Below are positions 34,884 through 43,700 of a stretch of DNA of 64,000 nucleotides, one piece after another. Origin of the DNA: Sphingomonadaceae bacterium OTU29LAMAA1. GTDB taxonomy: Bacteria > Pseudomonadota > Alphaproteobacteria > Sphingomonadales > Sphingomonadaceae. Under the pieces are notes generated by a model that saw only the letters and a program-made list of their open reading frames with translations, made no database searches and had not been told where the DNA came from. Numbering within the stretch: the stretch's first letter is position 1; every line of letters begins with the position of its first letter. The translations under genes and the position numbers were made by a program. Where the stretch lies: NCBI GenBank assembly GCA_024072375.1, contig CP099617.1, positions 3,231,001 to 3,295,000 of the forward strand. Direction: 5' to 3'.

Positions 34884-36010
34884 CGTGATACCTGCTGGGC
34901 ATAGCCATAGAGACGCGCCAGGGCAGCGGCGGCCACCGCCCGGTCGGCGGCTGGCTTGCTGGCATCGGTGCTGTCGACGAGTAGTGCGTCGGCCGCCTCA
35001 CGGAGCGCGCCCGCGCGGTCTATCTGGTCGAGATCCTCGACAGCGCATTCCGTTGCCAGTCCAAACATGTCGAGATCGAGCCACGCAAAGTCGGGCGCAG
35101 CGCGGGCGATCGCCGATTCCAGCGCCATCCGGGCCGCAAGACCGGTGCGACCGCTTGCGACGACCTTCGCCAACGTCTGTCGACGATCCCGCAAGTCGGG
35201 CAACAGCGCGTCGCACATGGTCCCGGGATCGTCGCCCGCGAGCAGATGGAGATCGAGCGTTCGCCACGCGAAGCCTGCTGTGGCGAGCGACGTCACCTCG
35301 GGCACTGCGCCCGCTCCGGCGATATCGACCAGCAATGCCGTGCCGAGCCGGTCATGTTTGAAGCGATCCTGTTCGGGTGAACCGCTGTAGTGGGTACGTG
35401 GATCGATCGCCAGGGCACCATGCCAGTCTCCCAGCGCCAGATAATCCAGACCGGCACGACGCGCGCGGTCCGGTGCGATCACCTCGGTGCCGACGCCCTC
35501 TTCGGAAAACGTCTGGATCGGACCATGCGCTAACCCGATGCGGATCGCGCCGTCGGCCGTGGTTGCGCCATCCATCCATTCGCTGAGATCGCGGCCGGGT
35601 CGGCGGGTGGTGCAAGGCGCGGGGAGAAGAACCGCACCCTCAGCGAGCGCGATCGGAGCCGCAGTTGTCGCAAGGACGACATTGTCAGGTGCCTCGCGGG
35701 CAAGCTGCGCCCACAATTCAGTCGCCTGTAACGAGTCGTGATTGCCGGGCAGGATCACCCAGTGGATCGGGGCATGATGCGCCATCTCGGTCAGCGCCTG
35801 CCGTCGGACGTCGGCAGCCGGGGTTTCGGTATCGAACGTGTCGCCGGCAAGCAGGATGGTTTCGACGCTGTGCTCACGCGCATGCGCGGCGAGCTTGCCG
35901 ATCACTGCGTGTCGTGCCTCTCGCAGGCGGCCGGGCAGATCGCCCGTGAAATTGCCGAAGCGCTTGCCGAGGTGCAGGTCGCTCGCATGAAGGAAACGCA
36001 CCATGGTCAT
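34880..36010 (-). CDS. SbcD/YhaO-like metallophosphoesterase nuclease
   Basis: 376 residues of the Mre11/SbcD calcineurin-like phosphoesterase family. Metal-binding motifs appear in order: FLHASDLHLGKRF, ILLAGDTFDTETP, VILPGNHDSLQ, GLAHGPIQ and LALGDWHGA, where the last normally reads as a GHxH-type motif and here has Trp. The C-terminal third (from about 250) has no clear family assignment and should carry the ATPase-binding region. ATG 36010 overlaps the stop of the upstream DUF3320 remnant (ATGA). Works with the coiled-coil ATPase encoded next. Confidence 0.9.
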   Translation of the reverse strand: MTMVRFLHASDLHLGKRFGNFTGDLPGRLREARHAVIGKLAAHAREHSVETILLAGDTFDTETPAADVRRQALTEMAHHAPIHWVILPGNHDSLQATELWAQLAREAPDNVVLATTAAPIALAEGAVLLPAPCTTRRPGRDLSEWMDGATTADGAIRIGLAHGPIQTFSEEGVGTEVIAPDRARRAGLDYLALGDWHGALAIDPRTHYSGSPEQDRFKHDRLGTALLVDIAGAGAVPEVTSLATAGFAWRTLDLHLLAGDDPGTMCDALLPDLRDRRQTLAKVVASGRTGLAARMALESAIARAAPDFAWLDLDMFGLATECAVEDLDQIDRAGALREAADALLVDSTDASKPAADRAVAAAALARLYGYAQQVSR

Positions 36011-36414
36011 GCCGCTCCGGGCATGGGCGGCGTGACAGACGGTAACGCATCGCTACCACGGCATCGCGCGATCGCCTCGTCGAGACGGGCGCGCGATACG
36101 GCTGCCAGCCGCTCGACACCCAGCATCCGTGCCAGTTCGCGTGCCGGATCGGGCTCGTCGAGTAACGCCGGATTATCCCGCACCACCGCGGCGAGTTCGG
36201 CAAGTGGAATGTCCGGGATCGCCCGGCGTGCCTCGTCGCTGTCGGGTGCACGATAGGGCAGCACGTCAGTCACCGCGCCGGCCTTCCAGATGAACTCGCC
36301 GCTCGATTCCTGTGTCCGACCAACATCGCTCAGATGCATGTCGATCCGCTCCCGGATTTTTCCGCCTGTGCGCAGCCTTGGACCGTAGCGATAGCATGAA
36401 CTCAGCCCGACTGC
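36007..36414 (-). pseudogene. 3' remnant of a DUF3320 (large helicase-like) protein
   Basis: An ATG at 36339 with GGGAG upstream opens a 110-residue frame. The coding-like sequence, however, continues in frame upstream of that ATG (RYGPRLRTGGKIRERID, up to about 36400) before a stop at 36415-36417. The combined sequence, with GKIRERIDMHLSDVGR, GEFIWKAG and IPDIPLAELAAVV followed by ELARMLGVERL, resembles the C-terminal tail of DUF3320 proteins, which are normally very large and also carry DUF4011 and helicase parts. I therefore read it as a 5'-truncated gene still coupled to the nuclease gene; a functional 110-residue leftover protein cannot be excluded. Confidence 0.6.
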
Positions 36415-36435
36415 CTAAGATAGGCCGTCGGCCAA

Positions 36436-36472
36436 CGAAGATAGCGTGCCGAAGATAGCGTGCCGAAGATAG
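36436..36472. repeat. 14-base tandem repeat, about 2.6 copies
   Basis: CGAAGATAGCGTGC occurs twice in full at 36436-36463, followed by a partial third copy ending near 36472. It lies just upstream of the truncated DUF3320 frame, in sequence less GC-rich than its surroundings. Confidence 0.8.
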
Positions 36473-36521
36473 TAGGTGCAACCGCACTTGGCGAGATAGT
36501 TGCACATGGCTTTCAGCTCCT

Positions 36522-36535
36522 GTTACATCTGTAAC
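36522..36535. promoter_or_regulatory. inverted repeat GTTACA-TC-TGTAAC, operator-like
   Basis: Perfect 6-base arms separated by two bases in an AT-rich stretch between the DUF3320 remnant and tRNA-Leu. It could be a repressor site for the leftward SbcCD-like operon (about 180 bases upstream of the remnant's ATG), or a relic of the element that inserted here. Confidence 0.35.
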
Positions 36536-36567
36536 AATCAACTAAAACCGTTAATTCTCAGCGATTT

Positions 36568-36590
36568 CCTAGGCTTTTCTATAGCCTAGG
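36568..36590 (-). terminator. stem-loop just 3' of tRNA-Leu
   Basis: CCTAGGC/GCCTAGG, perfect 7-base arms with a 9-base loop, beginning 5 bases after the encoded CCA of the tRNA (minus strand). No T-tract follows on that strand, so it may act in 3'-end processing rather than as a simple terminator. Confidence 0.4.
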
Positions 36591-36595
36591 GAGAA

Positions 36596-36682
36596 TGGTG
36601 CCCAGAAGAGGACTCGAACCTCCACGACCTTGCGATCGCCAGCACCTGAAGCTGGTGCGTCTACCAATTCCGCCATCTGGGC
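36596..36682 (-). tRNA. tRNA-Leu (anticodon CAG)
   Basis: On the minus strand the gene begins GCCCAGATGGCGGAATTGG and ends CTGGGCACCA, so CCA is encoded. The acceptor stem GCCCAGA/TCTGGGC, the D-loop GGTAGAC, the anticodon stem CCAGC-TTCAGGT-GCTGG with anticodon CAG, a long variable arm and the T-loop GGTTCGAGTCC are all present. Length 87 with CCA, normal for the class-II tRNA-Leu. The region on its 3' side holds the accessory SbcCD-like genes, the usual side for integrated elements. Confidence 0.97.
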
Positions 36683-36698
36683 ACGGGGTAGGGGGCGG

Positions 36699-36728
36699 CC
36701 TTTAGGGGTGGGTCGGCGCGCTTGTCAA
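36699..36728 (-). promoter_or_regulatory. sigma70 promoter of tRNA-Leu
   Basis: TTGACA (36723-36728) and TAAAGG (36699-36704) on the minus strand, 18 bases apart. The predicted start near 36692 would give a leader of about 10 bases before the tRNA. The GC-rich stretch between the -10 element and the gene resembles a stringent discriminator. Confidence 0.65.
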
Positions 36729-36787
36729 CACGGGTTTCGCGGGGCAAGGGCGGTTTGTCAGGAAAGCGACGAAAAAAGGCCCGTGCG

Positions 36788-37717
36788 ATGAACGACAAGC
36801 TGGTGACGATCTTTGGCGGTGGCGGCTTCGTCGGCCGCTATGTGGTGCAGGCGCTGCTGCGCGGTGGAGCGCGGGTGCGCGTCGCCGAGCGCGATCCGCG
36901 CCACGCCTGGTTCCTCAAGCCGCTCGGCGGGCTGGGGCAGACGCAATTCGTCGCCGCCGACGTGACGCTGCCGGAAACGGTCCGTCGCGCGGTCGCGGGC
37001 GCCGATGCGGTCATCAACATGGTCGGCGTGCTCGCCGGCGACTTCGAGCGTATCCACGTCGCCGGTGCGCGCAATGTTGCAGAGGCTGCGGCTGCCGCCG
37101 GTGTCGAGACACTGGTCCATATGTCGGCGATCGGCGCCGACGGCGCTGCACCGTCCGCCTATGGCAGCAGCAAGGGGCGCGGCGAGGAGGCGGTGCGGGC
37201 CGCCTTCCCGAACGCTGCGATCATCCGTCCCTCGATCGTGTTCGGCCGCGAGGACCAGTTCATCAACCGCTTCGCCGCGATGATCGGCAAGTCGCCGGTC
37301 GTGCCGGTGCTGCGCGCGCCGGTGAAGTTCCAGCCGGTGTTCGCCGGCGACGTCGGCGAGGCGATGGCGCAGGCGACCGATGCGCGTTTTGCCGGGCAGA
37401 CGTTCGAGCTCGGCGGCCCCGACGTGATGAGCATGGGCGAGATCATCCGCTGGATCGCCAGGACGATCGGCAAGTCGCCTTCCATCGTCGAACTGCCCGA
37501 TGCGGCGGGATCGCTGCTTGCCAGCATGCCGTTCGCGCCGATCAGCAAGGACCAGTGGCTGATGCTGCAGCGCGACAACGTCGTCGCGCCAAACGCGGAC
37601 GGACTGAAGGCCCTTGGCGTCGAGGCGACGCCGCTCGAATCGGTCGCGCCGGAATGGCTCGTCCGCTTCCGCCGCACCGGCCGCTTCGGTCGCCGTGCCG
37701 AAACGCTTGCCGCCTAA
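36788..37717 (+). CDS. complex I NDUFA9-type NAD(P)H-binding protein
   Basis: 309-residue atypical short-chain dehydrogenase. Rossmann motif [20 protein letters not shown] at the N-terminus, [40 protein letters not shown] with the Y-x3-K pair, and [19 protein letters not shown]. This is the pattern of the NDUFA9-like accessory subunit of alphaproteobacterial and mitochondrial complex I. ATG 36788 has AAGG upstream; the open frame reaches 36722 but that part looks non-coding. It lies 14 bases before uppP, suggesting joint transcription. Confidence 0.88.
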   Translation: MNDKLVTIFGGGGFVGRYVVQALLRGGARVRVAERDPRHAWFLKPLGGLGQTQFVAADVTLPETVRRAVAGADAVINMVGVLAGDFERIHVAGARNVAEAAAAAGVETLVHMSAIGADGAAPSAYGSSKGRGEEAVRAAFPNAAIIRPSIVFGREDQFINRFAAMIGKSPVVPVLRAPVKFQPVFAGDVGEAMAQATDARFAGQTFELGGPDVMSMGEIIRWIARTIGKSPSIVELPDAAGSLLASMPFAPISKDQWLMLQRDNVVAPNADGLKALGVEATPLESVAPEWLVRFRRTGRFGRRAETLAA

Positions 37718-37731
37718 CTACAGGAACTTCC

Positions 37732-38529
37732 ATGGACCTCCTCACCGTCATCCTCCTCGGCATCGTCGAGGGGGTCACCGAGTTCCTGCCCGTGTCGTCG
37801 ACCGGGCACCTCATCCTCGCCGGTACGTTGCTCGGCGTGCAGGATCAGGCGACCGCGACGTTCGACATCGTCATCCAGCTGGGCGCGATCCTTGCGGTCG
37901 TGGTGCTCTACTGGCGCCGCTTCTGGGAGGTCGCGGTCGGCCTGTTCGCCGGACGGCCCAAATCCTGGGCCTTCGTTCGCAACATTGCGCTGGGCTTCCT
38001 GCCGGCTGCCGTGATCGGCCTCGTCGTCTACAAGGCGGTGAAGGCTTTGCTCGAAAGCCCGACCGTGGTCGCGGTCGCGCTGATAGTCGGCGGCATCGCT
38101 ATCCTCGTCATCGAGCGCATGGTGAAGCAGCCGCGCTACGACACGGTGGAGTCGATGCCGTGGCGGACCGCGCTCGGTGTCGGCTTCGTCCAGTGCGTGT
38201 CGATGATCCCGGGCGTCAGCCGGTCGGGCGCGACTATCATGGGTGCGCTCAGCCTCGGCGTGGATCGGCGCGCGGCGGCCGAGTTCTCGTTCTTCCTCGC
38301 GATCCCGACGATGCTCGCGGCGTCCGGCTACGACCTGCTCAAATCGGGTGCGGCGCTGGGGCAGGGCGAGTGGCTGAGCATCGCGATTGGCTTCGTCGTG
38401 TCGTTCGTGGTCGCGCTGATCGTGATCCGCTGGTTCGTCGGCATCGTCAGCCGGCACGGTTTCGCGCCCTTTGCCTGGTACCGGATCATCGTCGGCGCGG
38501 TAGCGCTGGTCGCACTCCAATTGCGATAG
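37732..38529 (+). CDS. uppP: undecaprenyl-diphosphatase
   Basis: 265-residue integral membrane phosphatase (BacA type) that recycles undecaprenyl diphosphate to the monophosphate carrier for peptidoglycan and surface glycans; it also confers bacitracin tolerance in other bacteria. The two catalytic regions are intact: [17 protein letters not shown] at the N-terminus and [17 protein letters not shown] near residue 160. About eight hydrophobic segments. ATG 37732 with AGGA upstream. The stop codon lies inside the first of two palindromic sites described at 38521. Confidence 0.96.
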   Translation: MDLLTVILLGIVEGVTEFLPVSSTGHLILAGTLLGVQDQATATFDIVIQLGAILAVVVLYWRRFWEVAVGLFAGRPKSWAFVRNIALGFLPAAVIGLVVYKAVKALLESPTVVAVALIVGGIAILVIERMVKQPRYDTVESMPWRTALGVGFVQCVSMIPGVSRSGATIMGALSLGVDRRAAAEFSFFLAIPTMLAASGYDLLKSGAALGQGEWLSIAIGFVVSFVVALIVIRWFVGIVSRHGFAPFAWYRIIVGAVALVALQLR

Positions 38530-38584
38530 GTCCGCAACAATGCGTACTTTGAGGCTATAACTGGTTGTTGCGATAGGATCGCAA
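38521..38584. promoter_or_regulatory. two tandem palindromes TTGCGAT-N3-ATCGCAA upstream of gltD
   Basis: A perfect inverted repeat, TTGCGAT-AGG-ATCGCAA, lies at 38568-38584, and a near-identical copy (15 of 17 bases, arms TTGCG/CGCAA) at 38521-38537, overlapping the uppP stop. Centres are 47 bases apart, about 4.5 helical turns, and lie roughly 107 and 154 bases before the gltD start. Spacing and symmetry fit a pair of sites for a dimeric regulator of glutamate synthase; a hairpin role after uppP is the alternative. Confidence 0.5.
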
Positions 38585-38682
38585 AGAAAACCGGCCAAAC
38601 AATGGTAACACTGCTGACCTATAGGTCATTTTGTGCGTGACATGGGTTCTCCTGCTTCGTAGCGGCGATGGCAGGAGGCCCC

Positions 38683-40116
38683 ATGGCGCACGATTCGATG
38701 CTACAGTTCGTTGGACGACCGCAGGCCTATCCGGCCAAGCGTGAAGCGGATATCCGTTCGGAGGACTTTGCCGAGATCGCCGCGCGCTACGCGCCGCCGA
38801 CGGCGGAGGATCAGGCGGGGCGCTGTTCGCAATGCGGCGTTCCCTATTGTTCGGTTCATTGCCCGCTGCACAATCACATTCCCGACTGGCTGCGCCTGAC
38901 TGCCGAGGGGCGGCTGCGCGAGGCGTACGAACTCAGCAACGCGACGTCGACCATGCCCGAGATCTGCGGTCGCATCTGCCCGCAGGATCGGTTGTGCGAG
39001 GGCAATTGTGTCATCGAATTCACCGGCCACGGCGCGGTGACGATCGGGTCGGTCGAAAAATTCATCACCGATACGGCGTGGGAAGAGGGCTGGGTCGAAC
39101 CGCTCGTCCCCGGGCCGTCGCGTGGGCAGTCGGTGGCGGTGATCGGGGCGGGGCCGGCTGGCCTTACCACGGCGGAATATCTGCGCGGGCACGGCTATGA
39201 CGTGCACGTCTACGATCGCCACGATCGCGCCGGCGGGCTGCTGACCTATGGCATCCCCGGCTTCAAGCTGGAAAAGCCGGTTGTCATGCGCCGGGTCGAG
39301 CGGCTGAAGGCGGGCGGCATCGTCTTCCACGAAGGGTTCAGCGTCGGCGAACAGGCGAGTCTGGATGAACTGCGAGCACGTCACGATGCGGTGCTGATCG
39401 CGACCGGGGTCTACAAGGCGCGTGCCCTCGACGTTGCCGGCGGTGACGACGATCGCGTCGTCGCAGCCCTCGATTTCCTGATCGCGTCGAACCGCAAGGG
39501 GTTCGGCGATGCGGTGCCGGCATTCGACGGCGGCGCGCTCAATGCCGAGGGCAAGCATGTCGTCGTGATCGGGGGCGGCGACACCGCGATGGATTGCGTC
39601 CGCACCGCGATCCGGCAGGGCGCGGCATCGGTGAAGTGCCTGTATCGTCGCGACCGGACCAATATGCCGGGCAGCCAGCGCGAAGTGACCAATGCGGAGG
39701 AGGAGGGCGCCGAATTCGTCTGGCTCTCCGCCCCCGCGGCCTTCGACAGCGACGGCACCGTCCGCGCGCGCAAGATGCGGCTCGGCGCCCCCGACGCCAG
39801 CGGCCGCCGCGCGCCGGAGCCGGACCCGAGTGGCGACTTCACGCTGCAAGCCGATCTGGTGGTCAAGGCGCTTGGCTTCGATGCCGAGGACCTGCCCGCG
39901 CTGTTCGGTGCGCCCGAACTGGGTATCAGCCGCTGGGGTACGGTGCTGGTCGACGGCAAGACGCTGATGACCAGCCTCGACGGCGTGTTCGCGGCGGGCG
40001 ACATCGTCCGCGGTGCGTCGCTGGTCGTCTGGGCGATCCGCGACGGCCGTGACGTCGCCGCGACGATGCACAAATGGCTGAAGGCGAAGGCCAAGGCGGC
40101 GAAGGTGGCGGCGTGA
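38683..40116 (+). CDS. gltD: glutamate synthase (NADPH), small subunit
   Basis: 477-residue FAD/iron-sulfur protein feeding electrons from NADPH to the large subunit. The N-terminal cysteine-rich region carries GRCSQCGVPYCSVHCPLHNH and CGRICPQDRLCEGNC for two [4Fe-4S] clusters. The FAD fold follows (VAVIGAGPAGLTTAEYLRGH), then the NADPH fold (VVVIGGGDTAMDCVRTAIRQ) and the C-terminal FAD contact (GVFAAGDIVRGASLVVWAIR). Start at ATG 38683, with AGGAGG 6 bases upstream, rather than the ATG at 38668. Overlaps the DUF2059 gene by GTGA. Confidence 0.96.
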   Translation: MAHDSMLQFVGRPQAYPAKREADIRSEDFAEIAARYAPPTAEDQAGRCSQCGVPYCSVHCPLHNHIPDWLRLTAEGRLREAYELSNATSTMPEICGRICPQDRLCEGNCVIEFTGHGAVTIGSVEKFITDTAWEEGWVEPLVPGPSRGQSVAVIGAGPAGLTTAEYLRGHGYDVHVYDRHDRAGGLLTYGIPGFKLEKPVVMRRVERLKAGGIVFHEGFSVGEQASLDELRARHDAVLIATGVYKARALDVAGGDDDRVVAALDFLIASNRKGFGDAVPAFDGGALNAEGKHVVVIGGGDTAMDCVRTAIRQGAASVKCLYRRDRTNMPGSQREVTNAEEEGAEFVWLSAPAAFDSDGTVRARKMRLGAPDASGRRAPEPDPSGDFTLQADLVVKALGFDAEDLPALFGAPELGISRWGTVLVDGKTLMTSLDGVFAAGDIVRGASLVVWAIRDGRDVAATMHKWLKAKAKAAKVAA

Positions 40117-40775
40117 TCCGGGCTTGCACACTCGCTGCGCTGATCGCGTTTGCGATTCCGGCCGCTGCTACCGCACAGGCCGCGCCCTCTGCACAAACAT
40201 CCGCTGCTTTGGCGCCCGTCGATCCCGCGCGAGTGGCGGCGGCCCGGCCGGTGATCGATCAGGTTTGGCCGATCGGCACCTATGCCCGCATCATGCACGC
40301 CACGATGGATCAGGTCGTCAACGGCAGCCTGGCTGGCATGTATGACTTGAAACCCGGCGATCTCAGCGTCGATGCCAAGGCCAACCCGGCGACTGCGGGC
40401 AAGACGTTGCGGCAACTCGCCGCGCAAAACGATCCGGCATTCGACGAACGGATGCGCATCACCATGCGCGTCATGACCGATGGCATGGCCGACCTGATGA
40501 CGGAGGTGGAGCCGGAGGTCCGCGTCGCACTGGCGACCGCCTATGCTCGCCGTTTCACCGTCGATCAACTCGGGGATCTTCGCCGCTTCTTCGACACTCC
40601 GACCGGCCGCATCTACGCGGCGGAGTCGATGACGCTGATGGCCAATCCCGACATGATGAAGGCGATGCAGGCGTTCGTGCCCAAGCTTATGCAAGGCATG
40701 CCCGCGATGATGGCCAAGGTCGAAGCCGCGACCAAGCACCTGCCGCCCGTCAAGAAGAAGGAAGCGTCCAAGTGA
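40113..40775 (+). CDS. DUF2059-containing periplasmic protein
   Basis: 220 residues starting at GTG 40113. A signal peptide (about 1-23, ending ATAQA) precedes an Ala-rich linker and a helical DUF2059 domain in the last third (RVALATAYARRFTVDQLGDL then RRFFDTPTGRIYAAESMTL). DUF2059 proteins are exported and of unknown function. Both junctions are GTGA overlaps with the glutamate-synthase genes, so its translation is tied to gltD and gltB. What an exported protein does between two cytoplasmic subunits is not evident. Confidence 0.85.
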   Translation: MIRACTLAALIAFAIPAAATAQAAPSAQTSAALAPVDPARVAAARPVIDQVWPIGTYARIMHATMDQVVNGSLAGMYDLKPGDLSVDAKANPATAGKTLRQLAAQNDPAFDERMRITMRVMTDGMADLMTEVEPEVRVALATAYARRFTVDQLGDLRRFFDTPTGRIYAAESMTLMANPDMMKAMQAFVPKLMQGMPAMMAKVEAATKHLPPVKKKEASK

Positions 40776-43700
40776 CCGACGCCCACGACCCGATGAAGAC
40801 CGATCAGCGCGCGTATCTGGCCGAACACGGCATGTATCGCCCCGACAGCGAGGGCGATGCCTGCGGTGTCGGGCTCGTCGCCGCGACCGACGGGCGCGCG
40901 TCGCGGCGCGTGGTGCAGTCGGCGGTCGATGCGTTGAAGGCGGTCTGGCATCGCGGCGCGGTCGATGCCGATGGCAAGACCGGCGATGGCGCCGGCATCC
41001 ACATCGACCTGCCGCACCGCTTCTTCGACGATGCCGTCGTCGCATCCGGGCACAAGGTGATGCCGAACCGGCTCGCGGTGGGCATGATCTTCATGCCGCG
41101 CACCGATCTGGGCGCGCAGGAAAATTGCCGCACGATCGTTGAGAGCGCGATCATCGAGGCGGGCTATACCATCTATGGTTGGCGGCAGGTGCCGGTCGAC
41201 GTCTCGGTCATCGGGCTGAAGGCGCAGACGACCCGGCCCGAAATCGAACAGATCATGATCGCGGGGCCGATGCCCGACGAGGTGACTGCTGCGGAGTTCG
41301 AGAAGAACCTGTACCTCGTCCGCCGCCGGATCGAGAAGCGCATCATCGCGGCGCAGATCCAGGGCTTCTACATCTGTTCGCTGTCGTGCCAGTCGATCGT
41401 CTACAAGGGGCTGTTCCTCGCCGAGAGCCTGTCGGTCTTCTACCCCGACTTGCAGGACCAGCGCTTCGAATCGCGCGTCGCGATCTTCCACCAGCGTTAT
41501 TCCACCAACACCTTCCCGCAATGGTGGCTGGCGCAGCCGTTCCGCTGCCTCGCGCATAACGGCGAGATCAACACGGTTCGCGGCAACAAGAACTGGATGC
41601 TCAGCCACGAGATCCGGATGGCGAGCCTCGCGTTCGGCGACAATTCGGAGGACATCAAGCCGGTGATCCCGGCGGGTGCGTCCGACACCGCGGCGCTGGA
41701 TGCGGTGTTCGAGGCGATCTGCCGCTCCGGCCGCGATGCGCCGACCGCCAAGCTGATGCTGGTGCCGGAAGCGTGGCAGAAGGATACCGGCATCCCCGAC
41801 GACCATGCGGCGATGTACCAGTACCTCGCCTCGGTCATGGAGCCGTGGGACGGCCCCGCCGCGCTGGCGATGACCGATGGCCGTTGGGCGGTCGCCGGTG
41901 TCGACCGCAACGCGCTGCGTCCGCTCCGCTACACCCAGACCTCGGACGGGCTGCTGATCGTCGGGTCGGAGACCGGCATGGTCGTCGTCCCCGAATCCAC
42001 CGTCGTCGCCAAGGGGCGGCTGGGGCCGGGCCAGATGATCGCGGTCGACCTCGACCAGGGCCGCGTGATGAACGATCGCGAGGTCAAGGACCGGATCAGC
42101 GGCGAGCATGACTATGCCGCGATGATCGGCGAATTCCACACGCTCGACGACCTGCCCGAGGTGCCGGACGCTGTCGTCCGCTACGATCGCGCCGGCCTCG
42201 CGCGGCGTCAGGTCGCCGCCGGTCAGACGCTGGAGGACATGGAGCTGATCCTGTCGCCGATGGTCGAGACCGCCAAGGAAGCGATCGGGTCGATGGGCGA
42301 CGACACGCCGCTCGCCGTCATCAGCGACAAGCCGCGCCTCATCAGCCAGTTCTTCCGCCAGAATTTCAGCCAGGTGACCAACCCGCCGATCGACAGTCTG
42401 CGCGAACGCTATGTGATGTCGCTCAAGACGCGGTTCGGCAATCTCGCCAACATCCTCGATACCGAGGATCAGCGCGATCGGGTGCTGGTGCTCGATTCGC
42501 CGGTGCTGACGGGCCAGCATTGGGCCCGGCTGCGCGCGCATTTCGCTGGCAGCGCTACCGAAATCGACTGCACGTTCGACGCCGAAGGTGGCCCGGAAAA
42601 GCTGCGTGCCGCGATCCAGCGCATCCGTAACGAGGCGGAGCAGGCGGTACGGCAGGGCAAGAGCGAGCTGTTCCTGACCGACGAGCATGTCTCCGAAGGC
42701 CGGATCGCCATCGCCGGCGTGCTGGCGGCGGCGGCGGTGCACACGCATCTCGTCCGTCGCGGCCTGCGCTCCTACGCGTCGATCAACGTGCGCTCGGCCG
42801 AATGCCTCGACACGCATTATTATGCGGTGCTGATCGGCGTCGGCGCGACGACGGTGAACGCCTATCTGGCCGAGGCGGCGATCGTCGACCGCCAGAGCCG
42901 CGGCTTGTTCGGCGACCTGTCGCTCGACGAATGCCTCAAGCGGCATCGTCATGCGATCGAGGAAGGCCTGCTCAAGATCATGAGCAAGATGGGGATCGCG
43001 GTGATCTCCTCCTATCGCGGCGGCTACAATTTCGAGGCGGTCGGCCTCAGCCGCAGTCTGGTCAACGACCTGTTCCCGGGCATGCCCGCCAAAATCTCGG
43101 GCGAAGGCTATAACTCGCTGCATTACAGTGCGCTGGTTCGCCACGAACTGGCTTGGGACGAAGCGGTCGCGAAACTGCCGATCGGCGGCTTCTATCGCCA
43201 GCGCCATACGGGTGAGACGCACGCTTATTCTGCGCAACTGATGCACCTGTTGCAGACCGCGGTGTCGACCGACAGCTACACCAGCTATCTGCAGTTCAGC
43301 CGCGGCGTCGCTGATCTGCCGCCGGTCTATCTGCGTGACCTGCTCCAGTTCAACTTCCCGAACGAAGGCGTGCCGGTCGATCAGGTCGAGGCGATCACCG
43401 AAATCCGCAAGCGCTTCGTCACCCCCGGCATGTCGCTGGGCGCGCTGTCGCCAGAGGCGCACGAGACGCTGGCGATCGCGATGAACCGCATCGGTGCCAA
43501 GGCTGTGTCGGGCGAGGGCGGCGAGGACGTCAAGCGCTTCAAGCCCTACGAAAACGGCGACAACGCCAATTCGACGATCAAGCAGATCGCCAGCGGCCGG
43601 TTCGGCGTCACCGCCGAATATCTGAACGCCTGCGAAGAGATCGAGATCAAGGTCGCGCAGGGCGCCAAGCCGGGTGAGGGCGGGCAGCTGCCCGGCTTCA

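Noticed and set aside
36266..36541. 91-codon minus-strand frame
   Set aside because: Overlaps the better supported DUF3320 remnant and spans the tandem repeat; no conserved pattern or ribosome-binding site.
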